DNA of 64,000 nt. It comes from Vigna angularis. Its lineage: Eukaryota > Streptophyta > Magnoliopsida > Fabales > Fabaceae. Location of the stretch: positions 25,440,131 to 25,504,130 of the forward strand of contig NC_068971.1 of assembly GCF_016808095.1 (NCBI RefSeq). Reading direction: 5' to 3'. Position 1 is the stretch's first letter. The number at the start of each line of letters is the position of its first letter. The position numbers were made by a program, and so were the translations under genes. This document shows positions 50,712 to 61,091 of the stretch, one piece after another. Below the pieces are notes generated by a model. It made no database searches. It was not told where the DNA came from and saw only the letters and a list, made by a program, of their open reading frames with translations.

Positions 50712-51989
50712 ATGGAAGATTTCAACACGCGTGAATTGATCAGGCAGCTGCAGGTACAGATTGAGACACAAGCGCAAACTATAAAGGAGCAGCAAGAAGT
50801 CCAACGCAAACAGGCGGAAGAGATGGCGGCGTTAAGGGCACAGCTCCCGCCACCAGAATTGTTTGCCTCAAACAGACAGGAGGAGAACGAGGTCAGTCAT
50901 CACGGTGAGGCTTCTCACCCCGCTGGCGGGGGTCGAAATGGGCCTACTCCCATCCGCCTCACCAACCTCCTTCCGTTCACAGAGGCCATTGTGCAAGCAA
51001 ACATGCCGGACAAACCTCCCCCAACCTTGGAGCGTTACAATGGTTCCGATGACCCCGACAACCATCTACGCAATTTTATAGATGCCATGGCATTCTATAC
51101 TGACAACGACCCGGTGATATGCAGAGCTTTTTCTTTATCTCTTAAGGGGGAAGCTCTGGAGTGGTTCCATAACCTTCCACGGAATTCAGTAGATTGTTTC
51201 GCCACAATCGAATCCTTATTTCGCAAACAGTATGCGGCTAACAGAAAACCGGCGGTGACCGCTGCGGAGCTTGTCCATACCAAGCAAGAGAAGGATGAGA
51301 CCCTGAAAGCTTTTATGCAACGATATATCGAGACGGCCCGGCGTGTCAAGGATATCACTCCCGCTTTCATCATCAGCAACTTATCTTCCTGCTTAAAACC
51401 GGGACAGTTTGCGGAACAGTTGTATGCTGATCCTCCCACCTCCATGGAAGAATTGCAATCCACTATTGCAAAATTCATCCGCATCGAAGACCACCGTAAC
51501 TCCCGAAAGAAACAACACCAGGATATCTCCAGCCAGGAGACAAGGAAACCAGTTAAGCGACCCACTAACGACTACAAACCGGACCGACCACCTCGGAAGG
51601 AGACAGGGTGGATATCTAAGTACGATCGTTACACGACTCTCAATGCACCACGGGCGAGGGTGCTGGAAGAGGCCTTGCACGCCGAACTCCTAACCGTGCG
51701 ACGAAAGGCCACCCCGAAAAACGCAGACAGTAACAAAACCTGCCTATTCCATATGAACCAGGGACACGACACAGAAGAGTGTAACATGGTGAAAGACGAA
51801 CTAGAGAGACTCATCAGGGCATGTTATCTTCAGAATTACATTAAGGATAGAGTCTCCACTAGAGCTACCACCCCTCGCCGAGGAGATCCTTCTAGGCGAA
51901 GCCCCCAACGATCACATCCGAGAGATGATCGACCCCGAAGACGATCGCGTAGTCCGCCTCGCCGGACAGAAAGGGAGCGCTTGGTCTGA
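50712..51989 (+). CDS. Gag polyprotein of the Tat element
   Basis: Structural protein that forms the cytoplasmic virus-like particle for reverse transcription. 425 residues, start ATG 57 bases after the 5' LTR. The N-terminal ~50 residues are Gln/Glu-rich and probably coiled coil (QVQIETQAQTIKEQQEVQRKQ). The retrotrans_gag core is about residues 100-240 ('ERYNGSDDPDNHLRNFIDAM', 'GEALEWFHNLP', 'SFxxLFRKQYA'-like, 'EETLKAFMQRY'-like). A CX2HX4HX4C zinc knuckle (CLFHMNQGHDTEEC) lies near residue 344. The tail is strongly Arg/Ser/Pro-rich, suited to RNA binding. The frame ends at TGA 51987-51989, just before a run of 13 G. The stop may be natural, or it may be a lesion of a longer gag-pol frame. 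Confidence 0.92.
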   Translation: MEDFNTRELIRQLQVQIETQAQTIKEQQEVQRKQAEEMAALRAQLPPPELFASNRQEENEVSHHGEASHPAGGGRNGPTPIRLTNLLPFTEAIVQANMPDKPPPTLERYNGSDDPDNHLRNFIDAMAFYTDNDPVICRAFSLSLKGEALEWFHNLPRNSVDCFATIESLFRKQYAANRKPAVTAAELVHTKQEKDETLKAFMQRYIETARRVKDITPAFIISNLSSCLKPGQFAEQLYADPPTSMEELQSTIAKFIRIEDHRNSRKKQHQDISSQETRKPVKRPTNDYKPDRPPRKETGWISKYDRYTTLNAPRARVLEEALHAELLTVRRKATPKNADSNKTCLFHMNQGHDTEECNMVKDELERLIRACYLQNYIKDRVSTRATTPRRGDPSRRSPQRSHPRDDRPRRRSRSPPRRTERERLV

Positions 51990-52022
51990 GGCCGCATTGA
52001 CACCATATCTGGCGGTTTCGCC

Positions 52023-52035
52023 GGGGGGGGGGGGG
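52023..52035 (+). other. Run of 13 G at the gag-pro junction
   Basis: The gag frame would continue through this run as poly-Gly, whereas protease is read in another frame immediately after it. Length change of this run (or a sequencing error) is the simplest cause of the frame difference. Programmed slippage is possible but unproven. Confidence 0.6.
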
Positions 52036-52036
52036 T

Positions 52037-53218
52037 GTGTCAGCTTCAGCAAGGAAGCGACATTTAAGACAATTGACGTCGGTTCACATGGTCGAACGCA
52101 AATGCAGATCGATTCCTGACATCACCTTCACAAACGCCGATTTCCATGCACCCGACCCTGATCATGATGACCCTATGGTCATCACAGCTAGTATCGCTCG
52201 GTATGATGTCGGCAAGGTCCTCGTTGACCAAGGGAGTTCGGTCAACATCTTGTACTGGTCTACCTTTCAGAAGATGGACCTATCTGAGGATCTCATCGCC
52301 CCATTTAACGAACAAATCGTAGGATTCTCAGGAGAGAGAGTGGATACCAGAGGATACCTAGACCTGCGAACTCGGCTCGGAACAAGTCGAGAAGCACCTG
52401 AGCTTCGAATTCGATTCCTGCTGGTCGAGGCCAATACATCTTATAACGCCCTACTTGGACGACCTTGCCTGAATGCGTTCGGGGCAATTGTATCCACTCC
52501 TCACCTCGCCATGAAGTTTTCGACAGATCGTGGTGACATTTGTACCGTAAGGGCAGATCAACGAACAGCCCGACAGTGTTATGTGGCGGGGCTGAAAGTA
52601 ACCCCTTTCGTTCCAACCAGAAGGACAACGGGAGCCGAGGCAGCAGCGGTCGACCTAGACCCCCGAACCAATATAGACGAGCGTCTTCTTCCGCAAGGCG
52701 AGGTCAAAATCCTCTCCTTGACAAGTGACGCATCTAAAACTACTACCATTGGCGGGGACCTCACCTCAAGCGACGAGCGCGATCTAGAGCGTATACTACG
52801 GAACCATGCCGATTTGTTCGCATGGACGACCGCCGACATGCCGGGAATCCACCCCGGGATTATGGCCCACAGATTATCCATCTTCCGGGAGGCACGGCCT
52901 GTCGCCCAGAAAAAGCGACGGTTCGGGGAGGAGAAGCGCAAAGCCATTCAAGCGGAGGTCGAGAAGTTGATGAACGCTCAGTTTATCAGAGAGTTAACTT
53001 ACACTACGTGGCTGTCAAACGTAGTCATGGTTAAAAAGTCAAATGGCCAGTGGCGAATGTGTGTCGACTTCACAGATCTCAATAAAGCATGTCCCAAAGA
53101 TTCATATCCCCTGCCTAGCATCGATCGTTTGGTAGATGGAGCTTCAGGTCATGTCATACTGAGTTTTCTCGACGCTTATTCAGGATACAACCAGATCCCA
53201 ATGTACAAACCAGATTAA
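52037..53218 (+). pseudogene. Protease and N-terminal reverse transcriptase of the Tat element
   Basis: Aspartic protease: 'VLVDQGSSVNILYW' near residue 61 carries the catalytic Asp in a DQGSS context, usual for Tat-type elements, with 'ALLGRPCLNAF' as the later hydrophobic-hydrophobic-Gly flap region. RT begins near residue 275: 'MAHRLSI..ARPVAQKKRRF', 'WLSNVVMVKKSNGQWRMCVD', 'DLNKACPKDSYPLPSIDRLV', and 'FLDAYSGYNQI', which contains the first catalytic Asp. The frame is cut at TAA 53216-53218, inside the RT fingers/palm. Reading resumes in the same frame right after it, so one C-to-T type change is enough to explain the break. The true start is probably upstream of the G-run, because no good ATG lies before the protease. 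Confidence 0.88.
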
Positions 53219-53983
53219 AACAAGACGGCCTTTATTACCGAACGCGCTAATTACTGTTACGAGGTAATGCCCTTTGGATTGAAGAATGCCGGGGCCACTT
53301 ACCAACGCCTTATGGATAAAGTATTCCATCATCAAATAGGACGATGTATGGATGTGTATGTCGACGACATGGTTGTTCGCAGCCATTCTATGGAGCAACA
53401 CCTGCAGGATTTGAAGGAAGTTTTTGGGCAACTTCGACGGTACAGCCTACGCCTTAATCCTTCCAAGTGCACTTTCGGCGTTCCCGCGGGTAAGTTCTTA
53501 GGCTTCATGCTCACGCGTCGAGGCATTGAAGCAAATCCGGACAAGTGTAGAGCTGTACTCGACATGACAGCTCCGCAAACTTTAAGGGATGTGCAACGTC
53601 TGGTAGGGCGACTTACAGCTTTGTCCCGATTCATTCCGAAGCTTGCCGAACACATCAAACCCATCCTGAAGAATTTAAAAAAGGGCACCACCCGACACTG
53701 GGACGATGATTGTGAAGCAGCATTCGACACTGTTAAGCGCATTTTCACCAGTCCGCCGATTATGGCTCGGCCGGACAATGGATCTGACTTGCAGCTGTAC
53801 ATTGCGGCATCCCACCACGCTGTTAGTGCTGCCTTGATACAGGAAGCACCCTCCCTTAAATTGATATACTTCGTCAGTCGTACGCTGCAAGGGGCTGAAG
53901 AACGCTATTCTCGAATTGAGAAAATTGCCCTAGCATTGCTCACCGCTTCTCGACGCCTCCGCCCGTATTTCCAAAGTCATTAA
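53219..53983 (+). pseudogene. C-terminal reverse transcriptase and first (Ty3-type) RNase H
   Basis: Continues RT in the same frame: 'PFGLKNAGATYQRLMDK', catalytic 'YVDDMVV' at about 53357, 'FLGFMLTRRGIEANPDK', and thumb 'LVGRLTALSRFIPK'. The connection and first RNase H follow. There the position of the first catalytic Asp reads 'LYIAASHHAVSAAL', with no Asp-Ala-Ser, while 'YSRIEKIALALL' keeps the Glu. A second in-frame TAA (53981-53983) interrupts just before 'VRTDHPI', which continues in the same frame. Loss of the first Asp suggests that this RNase H is catalytically degenerate, as is known for Tat elements that carry a second RNase H. Confidence 0.88.
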
Positions 53984-54727
53984 GTGATAGTCCGTACCGA
54001 CCATCCGATATCCAAGATCCTTCGCAAGCCCGACTTGGCAGGAAGAATGGTCTCCTGGTCCGTGGAACTGTCAGAATTCGGACTCCGCTACGAGCCGCGA
54101 GGGTCCGTCAAGGGACAACACTTAGCAGACTTTGCGGCTGAGTCGCTACCCCCCCCAGATGACTCGATCACCAATTGGTTACTCAGTGTAGACGGATCTT
54201 CCGGCAAAAAGGGGGGAGGAGCCGGTATTGTTCTGGAAGGACCAGATGGATTAGTTATCGAGCAAGCCATCACTTTCAATTTCCCAGCTAGCAATAATCA
54301 GGCCGAATATGAAGCCTTAATTGCCGGCCTATCCCTAGCCAGGGAGCTCACGGTTGACCGTTTAGAATGTCGGATGGACTCGAAGTTGGTAGTCGGCCAC
54401 GTAAACGGAACCTATCAAGTCAAAGATAATCAGCTATTACGTTATTTCCACAAGGCTCAATCCTTACTACGAAATTTCGTCGAGGTTAACGTCATCCATG
54501 TACCCAGAGAACAAAACGCAAAAGCAGATCTCTTGTCTAAGTTGGCTCATTCCAAGGAGCGAGCACAGCTGTCCTCGATCATTAAGCTGTCGCTCGACAG
54601 TCCCGTGGTGGAAGCATTCGTCACCGATCTATCAACACCTACAACGGATTGGCGCCAGCATATTAAGAATCTTATGGAAAATAAGACAACGGAGACAGCA
54701 TTTCGGTGGTTGATTCCAAGCGCATAG
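53984..54727 (+). pseudogene. Connection and second, archaeal-like RNase H of the Tat element
   Basis: Starts with the rest of the Ty3-type RNase H ('VRTDHPISKIL', 'GRMVSWSVELSEF'). A separate complete RNase H fold follows at about 54185-54560, with four acidic residues in the expected order: D in 'SVDGSSGKKGGGAG', E in 'NNQAEYEALIAG', D in 'CRMDSKLVVG' and D in 'QNAKADLLSKLA'. This is the extra archaeal/plant-type RNase H described for Tat elements. Here it keeps all catalytic residues. The frame runs out at TAG 54725-54727. The integrase continues in a different frame that overlaps from 54706, so an indel of one or two bases lies near 54690-54706. Confidence 0.88.
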
Positions 54728-55875
54728 CACGTTTTGTGTGTATAGGTGACGACCTATACCGTCGCGGCTATGGCACTCCTTTGTTGAAGTGTATTTCAGA
54801 GGAAGAGGCAAACTACGTACTGCGCGAGTTACACACCGGGATATGCGGGTTGCACTCTGGAAAACGGACCATGAGGGCTCGTGTGCTCCGCGCGGGATAT
54901 TATTGGCCTACACTCGACCACGACTGTGAAGAATTTGTCAAGAGCTGTATTTCCTGTCAAGCCCATGGTCACGACATCCGCGCACCCCCAGAGGATTTAC
55001 ACCATATCGTCTCTCCCTGGCCGTTCGCTCAGTGGGGTCTCGACATAGTTGGACCACTGCCGATCGCCAAAGCGCAAAACAAGTTCCTCCTAGTGGCGGT
55101 CGACTACTTCACCAAATGGATAGAAGCCGAACCATTATCCGTTATCAGTGCCCAACGAGTACAGAAGTTCATCTGGCGTCTCATCTGTCGATTCGGCCTC
55201 CCTAAGAAAATCATCACTGACAACGGTCGCCAATTCGTTGCCCGTAAACTAGAAGACTTCCTCAGCCAGTTAGGCATCCAACATGTCACCTCCTCCGTCG
55301 AACATCCTCAAACTAACGGCCAAGCAGAGGCCGCGAACAAAGCCATACTGACAGAGTTAAAGAAGCGACTTGGTGAAGCCAAAGGTCTGTGGGTGGAGGA
55401 ACTACCAGAGGTTTTATGGGCATACAGATGTACACCTCACGGCTCTACAGGGGACACCCCGTTCAACCTGACTTACGGCACTGAGGCTATGCTCCCAGTC
55501 GAAGTTGGCGAGCCTTCATTAAGGCGCAATATCACCGATATGTCCCTTAATGAAGAACAGTTGAGAATAAATCTCGACATCCTCCCCGAACGTCGAGAGG
55601 TTGCCGCCATTCGAGCAGCAGCGCAGAAGCGAATGCTATCTCGCCGATATAACACCAAAGTCAAACCCAGAACCTTCAAAAATGGAGACCTGGTATGGCG
55701 AAAACGAGGAGAAGCTAGGAAGAATCGAGCACACGATAAGCTTTCAGCCAACTGGGAAGGACCATTTCGAATTATAGAAGACATGTCGAACGGAGCATAT
55801 TGCCTCCAACTTCTTGACGGGCAACCAGTTCCCAACACCTGGAATGCCACTCACCTTAAATATTATTTTAGTTAA
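54706..55875 (+). CDS. Integrase domain of the Tat element
   Basis: Inserts the cDNA copy into the genome. The HHCC zinc-binding region is visible ('ELHTGICGLHSG', then 'CISCQAHG'). The catalytic core has D in 'WGLDIVGPLP', D in 'IITDNGRQF' and E in 'PQTNGQAEAANK', the D,D-35-E triad. The C-terminal part has the GPY/F-type module ('DLVWRKR', 'KLSANWEGPFRI') and ends 'WNATHLKYYFS' at TAA 55873-55875, without a chromodomain. The frame is open throughout. The ATG at 54706 is only the first Met in this frame, because the domain was originally the 3' part of the polyprotein and is separated by a frameshift. Confidence 0.9.
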   Translation: MVDSKRIARFVCIGDDLYRRGYGTPLLKCISEEEANYVLRELHTGICGLHSGKRTMRARVLRAGYYWPTLDHDCEEFVKSCISCQAHGHDIRAPPEDLHHIVSPWPFAQWGLDIVGPLPIAKAQNKFLLVAVDYFTKWIEAEPLSVISAQRVQKFIWRLICRFGLPKKIITDNGRQFVARKLEDFLSQLGIQHVTSSVEHPQTNGQAEAANKAILTELKKRLGEAKGLWVEELPEVLWAYRCTPHGSTGDTPFNLTYGTEAMLPVEVGEPSLRRNITDMSLNEEQLRINLDILPERREVAAIRAAAQKRMLSRRYNTKVKPRTFKNGDLVWRKRGEARKNRAHDKLSANWEGPFRIIEDMSNGAYCLQLLDGQPVPNTWNATHLKYYFS

Positions 55876-56054
55876 TTTTCATTTGTCATTGGTTATTCCT
55901 CCCACGTTTTCTAAACTTGTTACGAAATAAAGCGTACTTTTCATTGTGATTCATACTTAATGTCGTTCATCACTTCTAGTGACGAGTCCCAGGGTCGTCG
56001 TCTCGAACGTCGCTTCGAACATTTCTACACACACACGACTTAGGAGCAAGCCGC

Positions 56055-56183
56055 CTGGTAGATGTTCTTTCCTGAACACCCAACCTATACGGGAAACACT
56101 CCCGCTGGTAGATGTTCACCCTTGAACACCCAGTCCACTTAGGATACACTCCCTCTGGTAGATGTTCCCTCTGGAACACCCAG
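56055..56183 (+). repeat. Three copies of a 29-nt hairpin motif, 50-bp spacing
   Basis: Copies at 56055-56083, 56105-56133 and 56155-56183. Each reads CTGGTAGATGTTC, a 6-nt loop, GAACACCCA(G/A). The inner arms TGTTC/GAACA and outer arms CTGG/CCAG can pair around a small bulge. The spacing is exactly 50 bp, with 'acactccc(g/t)' leading into copies 2 and 3. The motif lies between the pol stop and the 3' end of the antisense gene. It recurs twice in the non-coding element (26900-26985). Confidence 0.85.
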
Positions 56184-56394
56184 TATTTACCTTATTTCAC
56201 CTTCACTCTCGACGGTCGCACATCGCATTATCTATACACTCCACATTGATGCTTAGCGGCCATCACGACAAACAAATCACAAATTCAACAAATTGTAACA
56301 TTCAGCACACAATGCAATTCAACATTCACAGTCATTTCAAAATTTCAAAAAATCCAAATTCAAAGGTATTATATCCACAGGCCGACGACAAATC

Positions 56395-58436
56395 TTAATC
56401 TATTACAATATTAGGCGTGTCGCCAACAACCTCTTCGACAGTATCCGGAGCAGGTTCACTTACCACTCCATCCTGTTCAGTGTCGGCAACCACCTCTTCT
56501 TCCTCTTCACCCTCCAAGACAACATCTTCAGCTATGTCGTCCAGAGGTTTAAGTTGATCCTCATGCACATCCTTCTGCACGTCAAATGGCACTCCCTCGG
56601 TCGACACTTGGAGCAAGTGCCTGGCCTGCCTCAAAGCCTTCCGGAAACCTTTGGTATGTTCACTCATAATCGCATCCTTTAATTCTTCTACCAGCTCATT
56701 TCTTTCCACAGCCTCCGCCTTCAATTCGTTTCTCTCCCGGGCCAGCACCACCATTGCCCTCTTAGTTTGCTCCAACTCGATCGCCAGCTGATCGCGTTCC
56801 TTGCGGAAGGTCGAGCCGGCCTCCCGTGTGGCATTCAGCAATGTCTCGGCCTCTTTCAGAAGTTGCTCCGCACGCTTCTGATTGGCCTCGCAAGCAGCAT
56901 GAACCTCGGTAAGTTCTTGCAGCTGAGCCCGTACCTTCTCCCACTCAGCACATACCTTCTCCAACTCAGCCCGCACCTTGTCCAACTCGGTCCGTACCCT
57001 CCCTCTATCAGAAGCATAGGCTAGATGCCAAGCCAACGCCTGTGCCCGTGTTGTCATCTCCAACATGGTATCGGCAATTTCTTGCTCACTCATGTTTTCG
57101 AAAACCCTTTTCTCCGAGGCGTCCATCTGCAGGTCCACCTTGTGACCCATCGTGAAAGCAGGATCCCATACCCCTTGGGGGAGGGGACGATCAGCTTCCT
57201 CGACCGCCACTTTCTTCTTCTTTGAAGCTTCACGACTGATGTCGACCGCCTTCGTCTTCCTTTTACGCACCAGCGGCACTTCAGCAGCAATTGTGTCGTC
57301 AGTCGACGCCGACACTACCACTGGTACCGGCTCAGTTATTCCCACTGGGGGGCATGGCTGCCCAACAACCTGTACGGCAGACGGCCCCGGGCGGCTAGCT
57401 TCAGTCCTCTCCTTTCCGATTAAGTGAAACCAACCTTTGCCACTTCCTTTTCTCCCCATAATCTCTGCGAAAACCACAATCCATCCAGAACAGTCAATAA
57501 CAACAATGCATTCTATAACGACAAGAAGCAAAGACACATACCAAACACCCTCGCCTCCGCGTCGTCGAACTCGAGGCAATCTATAAGCTGACGGGAAGAA
57601 AAGGGGCGTGGTAACGCGGTCAACACACCCAACGCCTCTAGCTCTTCAATCGTCATCTTATCCTCCGACCAAGAAGTGAACCTCAGTGGGTCCTGTGTCC
57701 AATACAAGGGGAATCGGGGGTTCCCCTCACCATCGAAAAAATACCGCCGACCGACTTCGGTAATCGACACCTTAAAAAACTTCTCTTTAAAATTCCTATA
57801 TGATTGCAGGTAAAGCTCTAACAATGCATTACCCGGCTCCGATATCAATGACACCCATCCCTTCGTAGCCCCTGGTCGACATCTAAAGAAATATAGAAAC
57901 AAACCTACAGTGGGCCTAATTCCTAACGCCCGACAAAGCAACCCGAAAGCCTGCACGTAACCCCAACTGTTAGGATGCAACTGACTAGGGGCAACATTCA
58001 AGGTACGCAGAACATCCATTTGGAAACCAGTAAACGGCAATCGCAAATACAAGTCGTAGAACAACGCAACATAACAATAAAAAAACTCATCGGAAGCATT
58101 CTCCCTCCCATAGCATACCCTCTCATCGTCTCGGCAAGCTATCAATTTTATACAGGTTTGATATCCTAGGGTTCTTAACACACAACTATTTTCGATCCAA
58201 TTCGTTATCACAGCCCTACTCCTAAATTGACTCCTAAGTTCTTTAACCTCACGCGCCACCCAGCCATACTCATCTCCGCTAATCGGAGATATTACACGTC
58301 CCCCTGGACCCTCACCGCACACATTTCCATATACAAAGGCATCCTCACCATAAGGTATAGTGGTAACTTCAGGGCACTCCGCCGTTGATGACGGCCCCGG
58401 AACATCGTCACCGGTATTCTGCCCCCTTTCTTCCAT
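56395..58436 (-). CDS. Antisense spliced gene of the Tat element (gypsy-type transposon protein)
   Basis: Extra gene on the strand opposite to gag-pol. Exon 1 58436-57542 and exon 2 57464-56395 are joined by a 77-bp GT-AG intron (57541-57465). It starts GTATGTG, ends TTTTCGCAG and keeps the frame (895 + 1070 nt, 654 codons plus stop). Exon 1 has 'NSWGYVQAFGLLCRALGIRP', 'FFRCRPGATKGWVSL' and 'FKEKFFKV', which I recognise as the plant 'putative gypsy-type transposon' domain (PF04195-like). Exon 2 starts 'MGRKGSGKGWFHLIG', then a Pro-rich linker, a basic 'VRKRKTKAVD' patch (possible nuclear signal), a long coiled coil (about 57010-56660, with repeated 'ELEKVxAExEKV') and an acidic tail. No stop interrupts it, unlike pol. 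Its function is unknown. Confidence 0.8.
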
Positions 58437-58795
58437 GGTCAAACACTAAACGCACTCAGAGTCAGACGAAGGAAATTTTGGGTTACCTGGTAATGTCTCG
58501 TAGCAGCGTAAGCACTGATGATGAAGAGGAAACAAACTCGCTCACGTTACACTCTGTTCTTCCACTGAAGTGACAAACCCCTTTCTGAATCGTGTGGCAA
58601 AAGATAAAGCGTTTAATCGCCCCGCGCCGTAGGATTCTCTTTAATCCAAGGGCTACCAACTCGCGTCCCTTCGCTTCCCTAAAAGAGCGGGAAAACCCTA
58701 AAAAGCGTAACGTCAAAACGGTGCGCATCTGTGTCCCTACCAAACCACACTCAACGTCCCTCCTTAACTTCGCCTGCTAATGCTAGGCTCAATTA

Positions 58796-58812
58796 CTCGG
58801 ACTCGGGGGGCA
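58796..58812 (+). other. Polypurine-type block before the 3' LTR
   Basis: CTCGGACTCGGGGGGCA directly precedes the 3' LTR. It corresponds to the plus-strand priming site and matches the block at 27783-27799. Confidence 0.75.
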
Positions 58813-59550
58813 TGTACTATAGGATGCCTTATCCTACAACGGTCGACCGATAACCCGGGCGACCTAATGACACCTTATCCTACAACGGCCGACCGATAAC
58901 CCGGGCGACCTAATGACACCTTATCCTACAACGGTCGACCGTTGACCCGGGCGACCTAATGACACCTAAGCCAAAACAGTCGGTCGATAACCCAGTGGCA
59001 CATTATCGTCGACCACTTGGTGCTCGACAACCTAAATAGTATGTCGCGACACGAAGCGCTCATACGACATGTCGCCTCACCAGATCGACACACAGAACGA
59101 TCGACGTGCGGCCTGTGATATTTTAGCATACGGTTTAGCGGTTGCAGAGAAGCGGTTACACATGTTAGCTAACCGACGCCGCGAACCACGGAAGCAGTTG
59201 ACTCAGTATCAAAGCACAATCTAGCAGTTACAACTTCTACATGGTCCACTTCAGTAACTGTCCGGATTTTCAGGTAACAACTTGTTTTACTGTTTTAAAT
59301 ATACGAAACACAAAGGAAAAAAGGTACGTTTTCACTCATAAGAGAAAAATTAAGAAAGATTACTCCTAATCTGTTTTTGATCAGATCCCTTTCTGACTTG
59401 AGCGTCGGAGTGCCTTTGCAGGTACCCAGCCCATCTTATCCAGAGAAGTAAGAGAAGAAAGAGAGAAACAGTGCAGTAAAAGCAGCACAGAGAAGAAACG
59501 ATCCAGAGTTGTTAGGTTCAAATCTTGGGCTCCATATCCCTACTGAAACA
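58813..59550 (+). repeat. 3' LTR of the Tat element
   Basis: 738 bp, identical ends to the 5' LTR, about eight transitions different by eye. Followed directly by the ATTTC duplication. Confidence 0.95.
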
Positions 59551-59555
59551 ATTTC

Positions 59556-60790
59556 GATCATGACTTTAGAATAAACAACTTATCATCTTTTAACTTTCTT
59601 CATGAGTTTATTATATTATTTTAAATTTTAATATGTATTATATTAATAAAATTTATTTATGTAACATAGAATATTAGTAGGGAGGACAAAATAATACAGG
59701 AGACTGGTTTTTAAGATAAACATGTATGGCTATTATATGAGATATGATAAAGATGATCACAAAGATAATACAGACAATTTAACCAAATCTACAACAAGTG
59801 AATGAAATTCATGAATGAAGTAAGTTTGCAAGTGTCGTTGTAGAAGATCCAAATTATGCAACAGCGGCCATAGCCATTTCTTTGAGCTTGAAGCTTGTTT
59901 ATCTGATCTTCTTTGTCTCCATCATTTCTTTCACTCTCTTCTCTACTTTATTTAAATGTTATTTAACACTATTATTGTTTGAATTTGCAGAGGTCATTGA
60001 TAATTGTTACTAATTATTCCTTAACAGTTTCTTGTGGTTCTCTTGTGTTTTACACTTTGACAATTAAGAGTACACTAATATCGTAAGTTTTTAATAATTT
60101 ATTTGTTGTGTACACATAACTGATTTTACTAAGTTCCTTAGCACTCATTTCAATATACATTTAACTTTATAGAGTGGTTGAGGCATATTCAAGGTTGTAG
60201 GGAACACATATTATTTCTAGAAAGAAACTGCAGTTCATTGCACCAATTATAAGTAGTTAATCTTTCAAACTATAAATACAATCATAAATTTTATGATACT
60301 TTATAAATTTAACTTGTAGTACTCAAGAGCTTTGAGTGCAAATATTATGTCATAAGGCACATGCAGAATATTATATCTGCAAATGTCGTTGACTCATGGA
60401 TTTTGGTAACGTGAACGTTTATAACTAAGATCTTAAGCCATTAATAATATAACTTGACTCAAACTATTCATTGTGTAGATATTTGATGACACATCTCTAA
60501 GAGCAACATGTCATAAAGGATGTTCGGGAGGAGTGAGTTGCATTTCTTTTAATTGTTTGTCGATGATTAGATGTTTCAATATTACATTTTGAGTTGATGA
60601 ACTATTTTGTGTGTAATTATGTTATGTAAATAAATTTTGGAACTTTGTTAGGTAAATATTACATTAAAGAACTATTTTGATGTGTTAATAATAGAAACAT
60701 TATTGATTATTTTGCTCGTTATTTATTATTTAAATTGTATTCCATGAATGAATTTTATGCAGGTCTGGATATAGATAGTAGCACATACAA
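59556..60790. other. Gene-free AT-rich stretch
   Basis: No recognisable coding sequence or repeat on either strand. Confidence 0.4.
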
Positions 60791-60799
60791 ATAAAATGT

Positions 60800-61091
60800 T
60801 CTAAAAAAATGACACATTTTATACCGGTTAAAGTAGAACAGATATAAAAAAAGTCTCACTTTTATACCGGTTCTAACGAAAGTGAAAGTAAAAGAAGATT
60901 TTTTATCCATGTTCTCATAATATCAAGTATAAAAAGTCAGACTTTTATACCTTTTTTTAGCATAGCCGATATAGAAAGTCATACTTTTATACCTATTCTA
61001 GGACCGATATCCAAAGGTAAAAAACTTTCCATACCCCCTTGCTTCTATACCTACTCGAAAACCGGTATAAAATGCTTTTTTCGGCATAGTG
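60800..61091. repeat. CACTA-type terminal fragment
   Basis: Ends TTTTTTCGGCATAGTG at 61091, the inverted form of a CACTATGCCGAAAAAA terminus. Upstream, 'cttttataccggttct' and 'gtcatacttttatacc' words recur in both orientations at 30-60 bp spacing, as in CACTA subterminal regions. No left terminus was found, so only one end seems to be present. Confidence 0.55.

Larger units (their letters stand above)
49918..59550 (+). mobile_element. Ty3/Gypsy LTR retrotransposon, Tat lineage, nearly complete
   Basis: 9633 bp, bounded by the duplicated target ATTTC (49913-49917 and 59551-59555). Both LTRs are 738 bp, starting TGTACTATAGG and ending CTGAAACA. Order on the plus strand: 5' LTR, primer-binding site, gag, protease, RT, RNase H, second RNase H, integrase, hairpin repeats, then a spliced gene on the minus strand, polypurine block, 3' LTR. 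Dual RNase H and an extra antisense gene after pol are hallmarks of the plant Tat lineage, and there is no chromodomain. The pol frame has two in-frame stops and at least one frameshift, so this copy is unlikely to be autonomous now. Confidence 0.95.

Noticed and set aside
51095..51565. 156-codon minus-strand frame inside gag, and similar ones at 53332-53802 and 55473-55850
   Set aside because: Shadows of the conserved gag and pol coding sequence on the other strand.
56395..57579. Reading the two antisense frames as separate genes
   Set aside because: A canonical GT-AG intron joins them in frame, and the N-terminal 38 residues of the second frame are intron translation.
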